Positions 5,845 through 13,675 of a stretch of DNA of 29,319 bases are shown here, in pieces; position 1 is the stretch's first letter, and every line of letters starts with the position of its first letter. This DNA comes from a virus, in IMG/VR virus record IMGVR_UViG_3300030103_001924, positions 1-29,319 of that record, one strand, 5' to 3'. The notes under the pieces were generated by a model. The model had not been told where the DNA came from. It was given only the letters and a program-made list of their open reading frames with translations, and searched no databases. The position numbers and the translations under genes are program-made.

Positions 5845-7586
5845 AGTCCTTAGTATTTGATATAGAAACAGATGGCATTACAGATGTTACAGTCATCTGG
5901 TGTATATCAGCAGTTGATTTAGATAGTAATGATGTCTATGAGTTTGGGCCTGATCAAATAGATGAAGGTGTCTCTTTGCTAAAGAGTGCCGATAAGTTGA
6001 TAGGTCATAATATAATAAACTATGATATTCCTTGGATACGAAAACTATGTGGCATTGATCTGTCCGATAAAAAGCTGGTCGATACATTAGTTATATCTAG
6101 ACTATTCAATCCAGTTCGTGAGGGAGGTCACGGCCTGAAACAGTGGGGCGAGGCGATAGGATACTCCAAGGTAGAGTATGATGATTTCTCTGGATTCGAT
6201 GAAGGTATGTTAGAGAGATGCACTGGGGATGTTATATTAAATAAAAAAGTATACTATGAACTCCGTAAAGAAGCGGCTGGATTCTCTAAGCAGTCTATAG
6301 ATATAGAGAATACAGTCGCTAGTATACTCAAAGAGCAAGAAGATCATGGCTTCTTACTTGATCAGAAGACAGCAACCATCTTACTAGCAGAGCTACAAGA
6401 AGAGATGGACAAAGTTACATCTGAGGTGAAGAAGAGATTCAAACCAAAGGTAGAAAAGCTAGAGATATTTAAAAGGAGAACTAAGACAGGTGCTATATCT
6501 AGAATGGGAGAAACTCTAGAGGGCAGAGGTGTTAGGCTTACTGGAGAGGACTTTCAAGAGATAAAGAAGAAAGGCTCTATAATTAGAGAGAAGCGTATAG
6601 AGTTCAACTTAGGATCACGTAAACAAATAGGAGAATATCTACAGGAGTTTGGTTGGAAGCCTAAGAAGTTTACTCCTACAGGTCAGCCAATGGTTGATGA
6701 AAAGATATTATCCAATGTAAAGAATATACCAGAGGCAGTGCTAATAGCTAGGTATCTAATGCTTCAAAAGCGTATAGCCCAAGTCAATTCATGGTTTAAA
6801 GAGCTAGGGAAAGACGGCAGAGTACACGGTTTTGTTAACCATAATGGCACTGTTACTGGTAGAATGACTCACAGGAACCCCAACATGGCTCAAGTTCCTA
6901 ACTGTTCCGCTCCTTACGGGAAGGAATGCAGAGCCTGTTGGGTAGTTCCTTCTAATTATAAGTTAGTCGGTATAGACGCTAGTGGGTTGGAGCTTAGAAT
7001 GCTGGCTCACTATATGAATGATGAGGGGTTTATAGATGAAATACTCAATGGAGACATACACTCGGCTAATCAAAGACTTGCAGGACTTGAATCAAGAAAT
7101 CAGGCAAAGACTTTCATATATGCCCTTATATACGGGGCAGGAAATGAAAAACTTGGAAGTGTGGTTGGAGGAAACAAAGCGCATGGCAAGAGACTTAGAG
7201 AATCTTTCCTCAATAATCTCCCATCATTTGCTGCTCTTATCACTAAAGTCTCAAGAGCGGCTCAAAAAGGATTCCTAAGAGGATTAGATGGTAGGAAAAT
7301 AAAAGTAAGATCACAGCATAGTGCTTTGAATGCTCTTCTCCAAGGTGGTGGAGCTATCGTCATGAAGAAAGCACTGATGATATTTCATAAAGAAATACAG
7401 CAATATGGTGCTGTTGTAGTAGGTAATATACACGATGAGTGGCAGGTAGAAGTACCTTGGCAATACGCTGACGCAGTTGGTAAAGCAGGTGTCAAAGCAA
7501 TTATACAAGCTGGTGAAGATCTAGAACTTAGATGTCCTTTAGATGGCGAATATAAAATAGGAGACAACTGGAGTGAAACTCACTGA
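5841..7586 (+). CDS. family A DNA polymerase with 3'-5' exonuclease, T7 gp5-like
   Basis: Replicative polymerase of 581 aa, shorter than T7 gp5 (704). The proofreading domain keeps D7 and E9 (VFDIETDG), D62 (NYDIPW) and D130 (CTGDVI). The palm and fingers carry motif A with D379 (GIDASGLELRML), motif B/O-helix (RNQAKTFIYALIYG, K423, Y427) and motif C with H531-D532-E533. Y427 sits where T7 has Y526 and E. coli Pol I has F762, a residue linked to nucleotide discrimination. The start overlaps the helicase stop by 4 nt, and the 3' end overlaps a nuclease-like gene by 14 nt. All catalytic residues are present, so it should be active. Confidence 0.97.
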   Translation: MKSLVFDIETDGITDVTVIWCISAVDLDSNDVYEFGPDQIDEGVSLLKSADKLIGHNIINYDIPWIRKLCGIDLSDKKLVDTLVISRLFNPVREGGHGLKQWGEAIGYSKVEYDDFSGFDEGMLERCTGDVILNKKVYYELRKEAAGFSKQSIDIENTVASILKEQEDHGFLLDQKTATILLAELQEEMDKVTSEVKKRFKPKVEKLEIFKRRTKTGAISRMGETLEGRGVRLTGEDFQEIKKKGSIIREKRIEFNLGSRKQIGEYLQEFGWKPKKFTPTGQPMVDEKILSNVKNIPEAVLIARYLMLQKRIAQVNSWFKELGKDGRVHGFVNHNGTVTGRMTHRNPNMAQVPNCSAPYGKECRACWVVPSNYKLVGIDASGLELRMLAHYMNDEGFIDEILNGDIHSANQRLAGLESRNQAKTFIYALIYGAGNEKLGSVVGGNKAHGKRLRESFLNNLPSFAALITKVSRAAQKGFLRGLDGRKIKVRSQHSALNALLQGGGAIVMKKALMIFHKEIQQYGAVVVGNIHDEWQVEVPWQYADAVGKAGVKAIIQAGEDLELRCPLDGEYKIGDNWSETH

Positions 7587-8055
7587 GAGCGAACAGAAGA
7601 TAGCGAATTATATAGCAAAGTCTAGATATACAAACTCTAGAAAGAGTGGAATTACAGATAACAAAAAGGGGCCACAGTCCAACTACGAGACTGATCTAGA
7701 GGGTGTCGGTTCGGAGATGGCTGCTGCCAAGATATTAAATCTTTGGCCTGACCTTGGTACTTCTGGAGAAATACCCGATCACGATTTAATTATAAATAAT
7801 AAAACTATAGATGTTAAATCTACAAAGTATAAAACTGGAAGATTGATAGCGGGATTACATAAGAAAAATAAGGCTTGTGATTACTATATGCTAATGATTG
7901 GCTCTTTCCCAGAGTATGAATGTGCTGGTTTTTGTAAAAAAGAAAATATTCTAAACGATAAAACAATAACTAATTTAGGCTGGGGTGAGCTTCATGCGGT
8001 TGAGCAGATAGTCTTACAATCTCTAGAGGATTTTTTAGATGAAGCAAATTCATAG
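7573..8055 (+). CDS. putative PD-(D/E)XK nuclease (160 aa)
   Basis: Starts at GTG inside the end of the polymerase gene, with AGGAG about 10 nt upstream. The nuclease call rests on a restriction-endonuclease-like signature: helix with E48 (GVGSEMAAAK), D69/D71 on a strand (IPDHDLIINN), then IDVKST with D80-x-K82. This D-(8)-D-x-K spacing is typical of the PD-(D/E)XK core, and the D71 strand and DVK strand are adjacent. The N-terminal 40 residues are basic and may contact DNA. Substrate unknown; it may cut host or branched DNA during replication. It is the first of three such proteins in a row. Confidence 0.65.
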   Translation: MKLTESEQKIANYIAKSRYTNSRKSGITDNKKGPQSNYETDLEGVGSEMAAAKILNLWPDLGTSGEIPDHDLIINNKTIDVKSTKYKTGRLIAGLHKKNKACDYYMLMIGSFPEYECAGFCKKENILNDKTITNLGWGELHAVEQIVLQSLEDFLDEANS

Positions 8056-8335
8056 CCCAAGTAGGATTGGAGATTTAGCAGAACACTATGCTATCACTTG
8101 GTTGTGGGATAATGGCTATCATGTTTTTAAAAACTGCGGCTGCACAGGCCCCGTTGATATTGTTGCCCTATCCCCAGATGGTAAGGTGACTTTAATTGAC
8201 GTTAAATCATATAAAGATGCTAGGCTTTCCTCTAAAACAAGTCAGCAGAAAAAATTAGGAGTGCAATATCTACACTACAATTCAGAAACACGTAAATGTA
8301 GATTTGTGAAACACAAAGATGAAATCACTAAATAA
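8039..8335 (+). CDS. PD-(D/E)XK nuclease, Hjc/YraN-like (98 aa)
   Basis: Minimal nuclease-fold protein with AGAGGA at 8025-8030 and ATG overlapping the previous gene by 17 nt. Key residues: E15 in the first helix (RIGDLAEHYAI), D40 (GPVDIVAL) and D54-x-K56 (TLIDVKSYK), the E...D...DxK signature of archaeal Hjc-type Holliday-junction resolvases and related small endonucleases. At 98 aa it is close to the smallest length that can hold this fold. A Cys-Gly-Cys pair (NCGCTG) precedes the catalytic strand. Probably a structure-specific endonuclease acting with the T7-type endonuclease I downstream; exact substrate not deducible. Confidence 0.75.
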   Translation: MKQIHSPSRIGDLAEHYAITWLWDNGYHVFKNCGCTGPVDIVALSPDGKVTLIDVKSYKDARLSSKTSQQKKLGVQYLHYNSETRKCRFVKHKDEITK

Positions 8336-9173
8336 TTTAATAGAAGATATATATACAAATATCCAACCTATATGTGATGGAGAGTCTCTGGACTTATCTG
8401 AAGAGCAGATAGATAAGTTTGGAGAAGACATGAAAAATGTTTTGCGGCACTGGTCTAGTCCTACTACTAGAGATTCTAATTTTACATTAAGGATGTCTAA
8501 TATAGGCAAGCCTATGCGACAGCTTTGGTATGATAGTAAGAGCAAAACAGATTCTTCTGTTACTCCTATAACTATGATTAAGTTCCTATATGGGCATATC
8601 CTTGAGGAAGTTGTACTACTACTTGCTAGATTATCTGGGCATCAGGTATCAGATGAACAGAAAGAAATAACAGTAAATGGTGTTAAAGGTCACATGGATT
8701 GTAAGATTGATGGCGAAGTTGTAGATGTAAAGACCGCATCATCTTTTGCATTCAAAAAGTTTAAATACGGAACGCTCCCTGATGATGATCCTTTTGGTTA
8801 TATCTCTCAACTTTCGGGGTATGAACAGTCAGAGGGTACTACAGAAGGAGGCTTCCTTGTTATCAATAAAGAAACAGGAGAACTTACCTTTTATGCTCCT
8901 GATGAGTTTGATAAAATTGATACAAGTAAAAGAATAAAAACTATTCGCAAAGCATTTAAGTCTAAAACTCCCCCAGAAAAATGTTATCCTGAAGTTCCCG
9001 AAGGAACTAAAGGTAACATGAAGATACATAGAGGATGTTCTTATTGTCCTCATAAGTTTATTTGCCATTCAGATGCTAATGACGGTCAAGGTCTTAGGGG
9101 ATTTAGATATGCAAAAGGTGTAACCTATTTCACTAAGGTTGTTAAAGAGCCTAACGTAGAGGAAGTTTTGTGA
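8319..9173 (+). CDS. RecB/Cas4/AddB-family exonuclease with likely Fe-S cluster
   Basis: 284-aa nuclease of the PD-(D/E)XK (RecB-like) group, probably the phage exonuclease that degrades host DNA and supports recombination, filling the position of T7 gp6. Motifs: H93 and E96/E97 (YGHILEEVV), D127 (GHMD), D136-x-K138 (VVDVKTAS) and the QxxxY motif Q164/Y168 (YISQLSGYE). A C-terminal cysteine cluster C240-x2-C243-x5-C249 has the spacing of AddB/Cas4 4Fe-4S domains; C19 (before the nuclease core) or C222 could be the fourth ligand. The start overlaps the preceding gene by 17 nt, and the stop overlaps the next start (GTG at 9170). Confidence 0.87.
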   Translation: MKSLNNLIEDIYTNIQPICDGESLDLSEEQIDKFGEDMKNVLRHWSSPTTRDSNFTLRMSNIGKPMRQLWYDSKSKTDSSVTPITMIKFLYGHILEEVVLLLARLSGHQVSDEQKEITVNGVKGHMDCKIDGEVVDVKTASSFAFKKFKYGTLPDDDPFGYISQLSGYEQSEGTTEGGFLVINKETGELTFYAPDEFDKIDTSKRIKTIRKAFKSKTPPEKCYPEVPEGTKGNMKIHRGCSYCPHKFICHSDANDGQGLRGFRYAKGVTYFTKVVKEPNVEEVL

Positions 9174-9424
9174 ACGGTAGAAAAAGTAAACTTTGCCGAA
9201 GACTAGGTAAAGAAATGGCATTAGAATGGTTGAAAACTCTAGTTAGTAAAGAGGAAGCAGAACAAATAAATAGCAATAATTTTATTTCTCTCATGCCAAA
9301 ACAGACACATATAATGAATGAAGGTCAGATGCGTTTGATGCCTAACAGCATTAAGTGGTTCTATAAAAGAGTAAAAGAATACGGTGTCAACGAAATCGAA
9401 AATAGAAAATCTAGAATCACTTGA
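9170..9424 (+). CDS. conserved small phage protein (84 aa), GTG start
   Basis: GTG start overlapping the exonuclease stop. The basic N-terminal helix (GRKSKLCRRLGKEMALEWLK), the SLMPKQTHI segment and the end NSIKWFYKRVK resemble a small phage family I recall near DNA-metabolism genes, with no known function. Charge suggests nucleic-acid binding. The 3' end overlaps the next frame by 41 nt. Confidence 0.65.
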   Translation: MNGRKSKLCRRLGKEMALEWLKTLVSKEEAEQINSNNFISLMPKQTHIMNEGQMRLMPNSIKWFYKRVKEYGVNEIENRKSRIT

Positions 9425-9569
9425 GCTTGATGAGCTTATTATTTCTGTTAGTTCTTATTTATTATCGCAAGATGGTGAGCTAGGTAATGTTCCTGATATT
9501 GTCATAGAAAGGCTTTGTGATTTAGCCGACTATGAGTTGGTTATAAGATCGGAGAGTCCTTTACATTGA
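9384..9569 (+). CDS. small acidic hypothetical protein (61 aa)
   Basis: GTG start in the frame +1 to the previous gene, with only a weak purine-rich site upstream, so the start is uncertain. The 61-aa product is Leu/Glu/Ser-rich and helical (LESLELDELIISVSSYLLSQ), without recognisable motif. It fills the space between two well supported genes and its stop overlaps the TTG start of endonuclease I (TTGA), which supports it. Confidence 0.5.
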   Translation: MSTKSKIENLESLELDELIISVSSYLLSQDGELGNVPDIVIERLCDLADYELVIRSESPLH

Positions 9570-10078
9570 GCAAGCCTAGAATAAGAAAAGGCTACAGGAA
9601 AAATAGAGTTAAACGTCCTGTAGAGAAAGATGTTCCTACCAGCTATGATTCTATATGGGAATATAATCTGCATAATGGTCTTCTAAAAAAATGGAAGCAT
9701 CATGGCAAGAAAGTTCCTTATGTAGTTAATCATACTTATCACCCAGACTTTAGCAAAAAGATAGGTAATAAAACTTATCTGATCGAAGCTAAAGGAAGAT
9801 TCTGGGACTATGCTGAGTTTAGTAAATACCTTTGGATTAAGAAAGCACTACCTAAAAATGTAGAGCTAGTGTTTTTATTTGCCAACCCAGCTGCTCCTAT
9901 GCCACAGGCTAAACGCAGAAAAGATGGAACTAAACGTAGTCATGCTGAGTGGGCAGGAGCCAATGGATTCAAATGGTTTAGTGAAGAAAGCATACCTGAT
10001 GATTGGATTGATAAGAAATATAGGGAGAGTGAGCAGTTTAAAGAAGAATATTTTGATATAGATAAGGAGCAAGAATGA
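9566..10078 (+). CDS. T7 gp3-like endonuclease I (Holliday-junction resolvase)
   Basis: 170-aa structure-specific endonuclease that resolves four-way junctions and branched DNA before packaging and helps degrade host DNA. It aligns well with T7 gp3: VPYVVNHTYHPDF against VPYV...NHTYTPDF, IEAKGRFWD against VETKGLWES, and the end NGFKWFSEESIPDDWI against HGIKFADKLIPAEWI. Catalytic residues corresponding to T7 E20, D55, E65, K67 are E32, D61, E74 and K76. TTG start with GGAG at 9551-9554, overlapping the previous stop. The C-terminal tail (about residues 150-170) is charged. The stop overlaps the DUF3310 gene start (ATGA). Confidence 0.93.
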   Translation: MSKPRIRKGYRKNRVKRPVEKDVPTSYDSIWEYNLHNGLLKKWKHHGKKVPYVVNHTYHPDFSKKIGNKTYLIEAKGRFWDYAEFSKYLWIKKALPKNVELVFLFANPAAPMPQAKRRKDGTKRSHAEWAGANGFKWFSEESIPDDWIDKKYRESEQFKEEYFDIDKEQE

Positions 10079-10341
10079 ATGATTTAGTAAATAAACCAGC
10101 CCATTATAACAATGGTCCTGTAGAATGTATTGAAGCTATAGAAAGTATGCTTACAAACGAAGAGTTTATAGGATACTTACGTGGTAATAGTCTTAAATAT
10201 AGGTGGAGATTCCGCTATAAGAATGGGATAGAAGATTTATATAAAGCTAGGTGGTATGAAGATAGACTTATAAAGTATATAGAGAAAACTGGGTATGAGG
10301 TAAAAGAGGAACCTTACCTAGATCATTTGAAGGAGCATTAA
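10075..10341 (+). CDS. DUF3310 protein (like C-terminal domain of T7 gp1.7)
   Basis: 88-aa protein with the DUF3310 signature: VNKPAHY near the N-terminus, ECIEAIESMLTNEEFIGYL, GNSLKYRWRFRYKNG, and DLYKARWYEDRLI. The same order is found in the C-terminal half of T7 gp1.7 (TKPSHY, IEAIEVIARSMTVEQFKGY, GNILKYRLRAGKK, LAKADFYKELF), a protein reported to act as a nucleotide kinase. Whether the single domain here is a kinase is not shown. Position right before nrdA fits a role in nucleotide metabolism. ATGA overlap with endonuclease I. Confidence 0.88.
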   Translation: MNDLVNKPAHYNNGPVECIEAIESMLTNEEFIGYLRGNSLKYRWRFRYKNGIEDLYKARWYEDRLIKYIEKTGYEVKEEPYLDHLKEH

Positions 10342-10342
10342 A

Positions 10343-12253
10343 ATGTCAGCAAAAATTGGTATACAAGATTATAAAGGTATAAAGATAGATTACTCCCGTG
10401 AATCTTTATTGGGAGACTTTGCAATAGCAACCCTGAAAGATAGATACTTTTGGGATAAGGAAGAATATGCCCAAGAAGCGTTTGCTAGGGCAGCAATATT
10501 TGGAGCAACTTATGGTGAAATTACTGACTATGCTTTGGCACAACGGCTTTATGAGTATAGTAGCTTACTTTGGTTCATGTTTAGCACTCCTATACTTAGT
10601 AACGGGGGTACAAGCCGTGGGCTTCCTATCAGCTGTTTTCTTAATTATGTTCCTGATTCCCGTGTTGGTTTATCTAATCACTATGATGAGAACATATGGC
10701 TTGCTAGTGGAGGTGGAGGCATTGGTGGATATTGGGGTGATGTTCGCAGCAATGGTGTGGATACTTCTAATGGCAGCAAGTCAACTGGATCAATTCCATT
10801 CATGCACGTAGTTGATAGTCAGATGTTAGCTTTCAATCAGGGAGTTACCCGTAGAGGAAGCTATGCAGCATATATGAATATATCTCATCCAGAGATAGAA
10901 GAATTTATAAATATGCGGAAGACTACAGGTGGGGATATAAATAGAAAATGTTTAAATTTACATAATGGTGTCAACATAACTGATGCTTTTCTAGAGGCCG
11001 TTAAGTGTGATGACGATTGGAGACTTATTGATCCTAAAACAAATACAGCTATAAGAACCGTATCAGCTAGAGATTTATGGTGGCTTCTGATATCTACTAG
11101 GGCAGAGACAGGTGAGCCTTATATTGTAAATATAGATAGATGCAATGAGAGTCTTCCTGATGAGCAAAAGGCATTAGGTTTAGATATAAAACAAAGTAAT
11201 CTTTGCTCCGAAATAACCTTGGCAACGGCAGAGGATCGCACAGCGGTGTGCTGCTTATCCAGTGTAAACCTAGAATACTTTGATGATTGGTCTATTGTAG
11301 ATACGTTTATACCTGATCTAATTACTATGCTAGATAATGTAATACAGCATTTTATAAATCATCCTCTTGATAGCTCTTGGCCGAATCATAATGAATATAT
11401 GAGAGACAAACCCTTGAGCTACTCTCAGTTCAAAGATATTTGTAGAGAAGATAGAATAGGATATTCAAAAGCTGCCTACTCAGCTTATCGGGAAAGATCT
11501 CTAGGGCTAGGGGCTATGGGATTTCACAGCTATCTACAAAAGAATAATATAGCATTTGAGAGTATGTATGCTGCATCATTTAATCATAAATCTTTTTCTC
11601 TTATAAAAGATCGGGCTGCTGCTGCCTCACGTAGTTTAGCTGAAGAGCGTGGAGAAGCTCCAGATATGTTAGGCAGTGGTAGGCGTAACGCCCATTTACT
11701 AGCTGTTGCTCCTAATGCTTCAAGCTCTATCATCTGTGGTGTTACAAGCCCCTCTATAGAACCCTTCAGAGCTAATACTTTTACCCATAAAACACTATCT
11801 GGTAGTTTTAGGGTGAAGAATAAATATTTAGATAAAGTATTAAAGTCTGTCTTTCCAACCAAGGAACAACGAGATAAGGCATGGAAAGATATTGCCGCTC
11901 ATGATGGATCGGTGCAACATCTAGAAGAACTATCTGATGATGTCAAAGAAGTGTTTAAGACTGCTCCTGAACTAAATCAGATATGGATTATAGAACACGC
12001 TAAGAACAGGCAAAAATACATATGCCAAAGCCAAAGCATTAATCTATTCTTTATACCTCCAAAGTCTACAGCAGATCAGGATACTCATGATGCATATCTA
12101 CAGTATGTTAATGATGTACACTGGGCGGGGGCTAAGAATCTTAAATCCATGTACTATCTCAGGTCAGATGCAGCTAGGTCTGCTGAGAATGTGAACATAA
12201 AGATACCTAGAATTAATTTATCTGATTCGGAGTGTTTGAGTTGTGAAGGCTAG
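10343..12253 (+). CDS. nrdA: ribonucleoside-diphosphate reductase alpha subunit, class I
   Basis: Catalytic subunit (636 aa) that reduces ribonucleoside diphosphates to deoxy forms for phage DNA synthesis. Seen: first redox cysteine C98 (PISCFLNY), the active-site loop N286-L-C288-S-E290, second redox cysteine at C303/C304 (TAVCCLSSVNL), and a C-terminal C631-x2-C634 pair (ECLSCEG) for re-reduction by thioredoxin or glutaredoxin. It is shorter than E. coli NrdA (761) because no N-terminal ATP-cone is visible, so activity control by ATP/dATP is probably absent, as in many phage enzymes. Start ATG with AAGGAG at about 10330-10335. The stop overlaps the next small gene (GTG at 12243). Its partner NrdB is 460 nt downstream. 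Confidence 0.96.
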   Translation: MSAKIGIQDYKGIKIDYSRESLLGDFAIATLKDRYFWDKEEYAQEAFARAAIFGATYGEITDYALAQRLYEYSSLLWFMFSTPILSNGGTSRGLPISCFLNYVPDSRVGLSNHYDENIWLASGGGGIGGYWGDVRSNGVDTSNGSKSTGSIPFMHVVDSQMLAFNQGVTRRGSYAAYMNISHPEIEEFINMRKTTGGDINRKCLNLHNGVNITDAFLEAVKCDDDWRLIDPKTNTAIRTVSARDLWWLLISTRAETGEPYIVNIDRCNESLPDEQKALGLDIKQSNLCSEITLATAEDRTAVCCLSSVNLEYFDDWSIVDTFIPDLITMLDNVIQHFINHPLDSSWPNHNEYMRDKPLSYSQFKDICREDRIGYSKAAYSAYRERSLGLGAMGFHSYLQKNNIAFESMYAASFNHKSFSLIKDRAAAASRSLAEERGEAPDMLGSGRRNAHLLAVAPNASSSIICGVTSPSIEPFRANTFTHKTLSGSFRVKNKYLDKVLKSVFPTKEQRDKAWKDIAAHDGSVQHLEELSDDVKEVFKTAPELNQIWIIEHAKNRQKYICQSQSINLFFIPPKSTADQDTHDAYLQYVNDVHWAGAKNLKSMYYLRSDAARSAENVNIKIPRINLSDSECLSCEG

Positions 12254-12503
12254 TGTAGTAGAGGTTAAATGGGAGGACGCTTGGATTGATACGCAAGACA
12301 TATTAATATCTGATGCTAAATCTCTTAAACCTGTTATTAGATCAACTGTTGGGTGGTTAGTATCCGATAACGAAAATGAAATTATACTTTCTACGGATGT
12401 GTTTCATAGTTTTAAAGAAAAAGAATATGTAAATTCAATAATGGTTATTCCAAAGGGAATGATTATTGATTATTGGGAGTATGAGTTTAATGTTACTAGC
12501 TGA
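12243..12503 (+). CDS. conserved small phage protein (86 aa) between nrdA and nrdB
   Basis: GTG start overlapping the nrdA stop. The 86-aa protein has a strand-rich pattern: VEVKWEDAWIDTQDI, then IRSTVGWLVSDNENEIILSTD, ending MVIPKGMIIDYWEYE. I recall similar small proteins (W-D-AW, T-GWL, IP-GM-YW) in many tailed phages, all without assigned function. Placement between RNR subunits suggests co-expression with nucleotide metabolism, nothing more. Confidence 0.75.
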   Translation: MKASVVEVKWEDAWIDTQDILISDAKSLKPVIRSTVGWLVSDNENEIILSTDVFHSFKEKEYVNSIMVIPKGMIIDYWEYEFNVTS

Positions 12504-12711
12504 TGGTTTTGAAAAGGCTTTTATAGGAGTTGGAAAACGCTGCGGTCAACCAGACATTGCCGTTTATGATCAATTAAAATGTATTGATATTTTAGAAAAA
12601 AGAGATGGCATGACGATTGATGAAGCTGAAGAGTTTTTTGAGTTTAATGTATTAGGGTCTTGGGTTGGCGAACAGACCCCCCTATTTTTGGATACGGAAA
12701 AGGAAAAATAA
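12490..12711 (+). CDS. conserved small phage protein (73 aa) between nrdA and nrdB
   Basis: ATG at 12490 chosen because GGGAG (12475-12479) lies about 10 nt upstream; the in-frame ATG at 12481 is too close to that site, and the TTG at 12466 has none. The product begins MLLADGFEKAFIGVG, has AVYDQLKCIDILEKRDGMTIDEAEEFFEFNV and ends GSWVGEQTPLF. This ADGFDxAFIG...AVYD...GM...A...FNV.GaWVGE pattern is common in tailed phages near DNA metabolism genes; function unknown. Overlaps the gene before it by 14 nt. Confidence 0.8.
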   Translation: MLLADGFEKAFIGVGKRCGQPDIAVYDQLKCIDILEKRDGMTIDEAEEFFEFNVLGSWVGEQTPLFLDTEKEK

Positions 12712-12712
12712 A

Positions 12713-13675
12713 ATGAGCTTATTATCAACGCGAGACTACTACAAACCCTTTGATTATCCTTGGATGTTTGACTATTACTTCCAACAAAATCAAATGCACT
12801 GGTTCCCCGAAGATGTGCCGCTACATAATGATGTAAAAGATTGGCAAGATATGTCAGACCAAGAAAAGAATCTCTTAACACAGATCTTTAGGCTCTTTAC
12901 ACAATCAGATGTAGATGTGGGAGCAGGGTATGTTGATAGGTATATGCGTATCTTCAAAAAGCCTGAAGCCCGTATGATGATGGGTTCTTTTGCAAATATG
13001 GAGTCTATACATCAACATGCCTATAGTCTTCTTTTAGATACTGTCGGAATGCCTGAGACAGAGTATAAAGCCTTTGCAGAATATGAGGAGATGTCTGATA
13101 AGCATGAATATATTAATGACTTAAAGATATCTAAATCAGACAAAAAATCTATTGCTAAAAACTTAGCGGTGTATAGCGCATTTACAGAAGGGCTACAGCT
13201 ATTCAGTAGTTTTGTAATACTCTTAAACTTCCCGCGCTTTGGTAAGATGAAGGGCATGGGACAGATTGTAAGCTACAGCATAAAGGATGAGTCTCTCCAT
13301 GTAGAGGCTATGACAAAGCTATTTAGGGAGTTTATAAAAGAGAATATTGATATATGGACTGATGATTTTAAGAAAGAAATATATCAGTCTTGCAGAGAGA
13401 TGGTAGATCTAGAGCAGAAGTTTCTAGACCTAGTGTTTGAAATGGGTGACATACCGGGCCTAACGAGAAAAGAGATGTCAGATTATGTGCAGTATATAGC
13501 TGATAGACGCTTGTTACAGCTAGGTTTGAAGCCTAACTATAAAATAAAAGATAACCCACTTGATTGGTTAGACGATGTTTTAGGTGTAGAGCATCAAAAC
13601 TTCTTTGAAGGCAGAGCAACTGCATACATGAAGGCTGGATTGAGGGGTAATCACCAAGGAATAACCTTTTCGTGA
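12713..13675 (+). CDS. nrdB: ribonucleoside-diphosphate reductase beta subunit, class I
   Basis: Radical-generating subunit (320 aa). ATG at 12713 is preceded by a purine-rich AGGAAAAATAAA; an in-frame extension to 12665 would lie in the previous gene and is rejected. Metal ligands matching the E. coli set are D66, E97, H100 (MESIH), E159 (TEGLQLF), E193 and H196 (KDESLHVE). Tyrosine Y104 lies 7 residues after E97, the place of the E. coli radical Tyr122, so a tyrosyl-radical (class Ia-type) enzyme is predicted rather than a tyrosine-less variant. The GTG of the next gene overlaps the stop. Confidence 0.95.
   Translation: MSLLSTRDYYKPFDYPWMFDYYFQQNQMHWFPEDVPLHNDVKDWQDMSDQEKNLLTQIFRLFTQSDVDVGAGYVDRYMRIFKKPEARMMMGSFANMESIHQHAYSLLLDTVGMPETEYKAFAEYEEMSDKHEYINDLKISKSDKKSIAKNLAVYSAFTEGLQLFSSFVILLNFPRFGKMKGMGQIVSYSIKDESLHVEAMTKLFREFIKENIDIWTDDFKKEIYQSCREMVDLEQKFLDLVFEMGDIPGLTRKEMSDYVQYIADRRLLQLGLKPNYKIKDNPLDWLDDVLGVEHQNFFEGRATAYMKAGLRGNHQGITFS

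Noticed and set aside
7036-7278. 80-codon + strand frame with coiled-coil-like protein inside the polymerase gene
   Set aside because: It lies wholly within the conserved palm and fingers region of the polymerase in another frame and has no own ribosome binding site; its helical look follows from the codons of the real frame.
10467-10811. 114-codon + strand frame with hydrophobic stretches inside nrdA
   Set aside because: Completely inside nrdA with conserved RNR motifs in the real frame; hydrophobicity is a frame-shift artefact.
12665-12712. In-frame extension of nrdB upstream of its ATG
   Set aside because: The added 16 residues do not fit the NrdB N-terminus and lie in the previous gene; ATG at 12713 has a purine-rich site.
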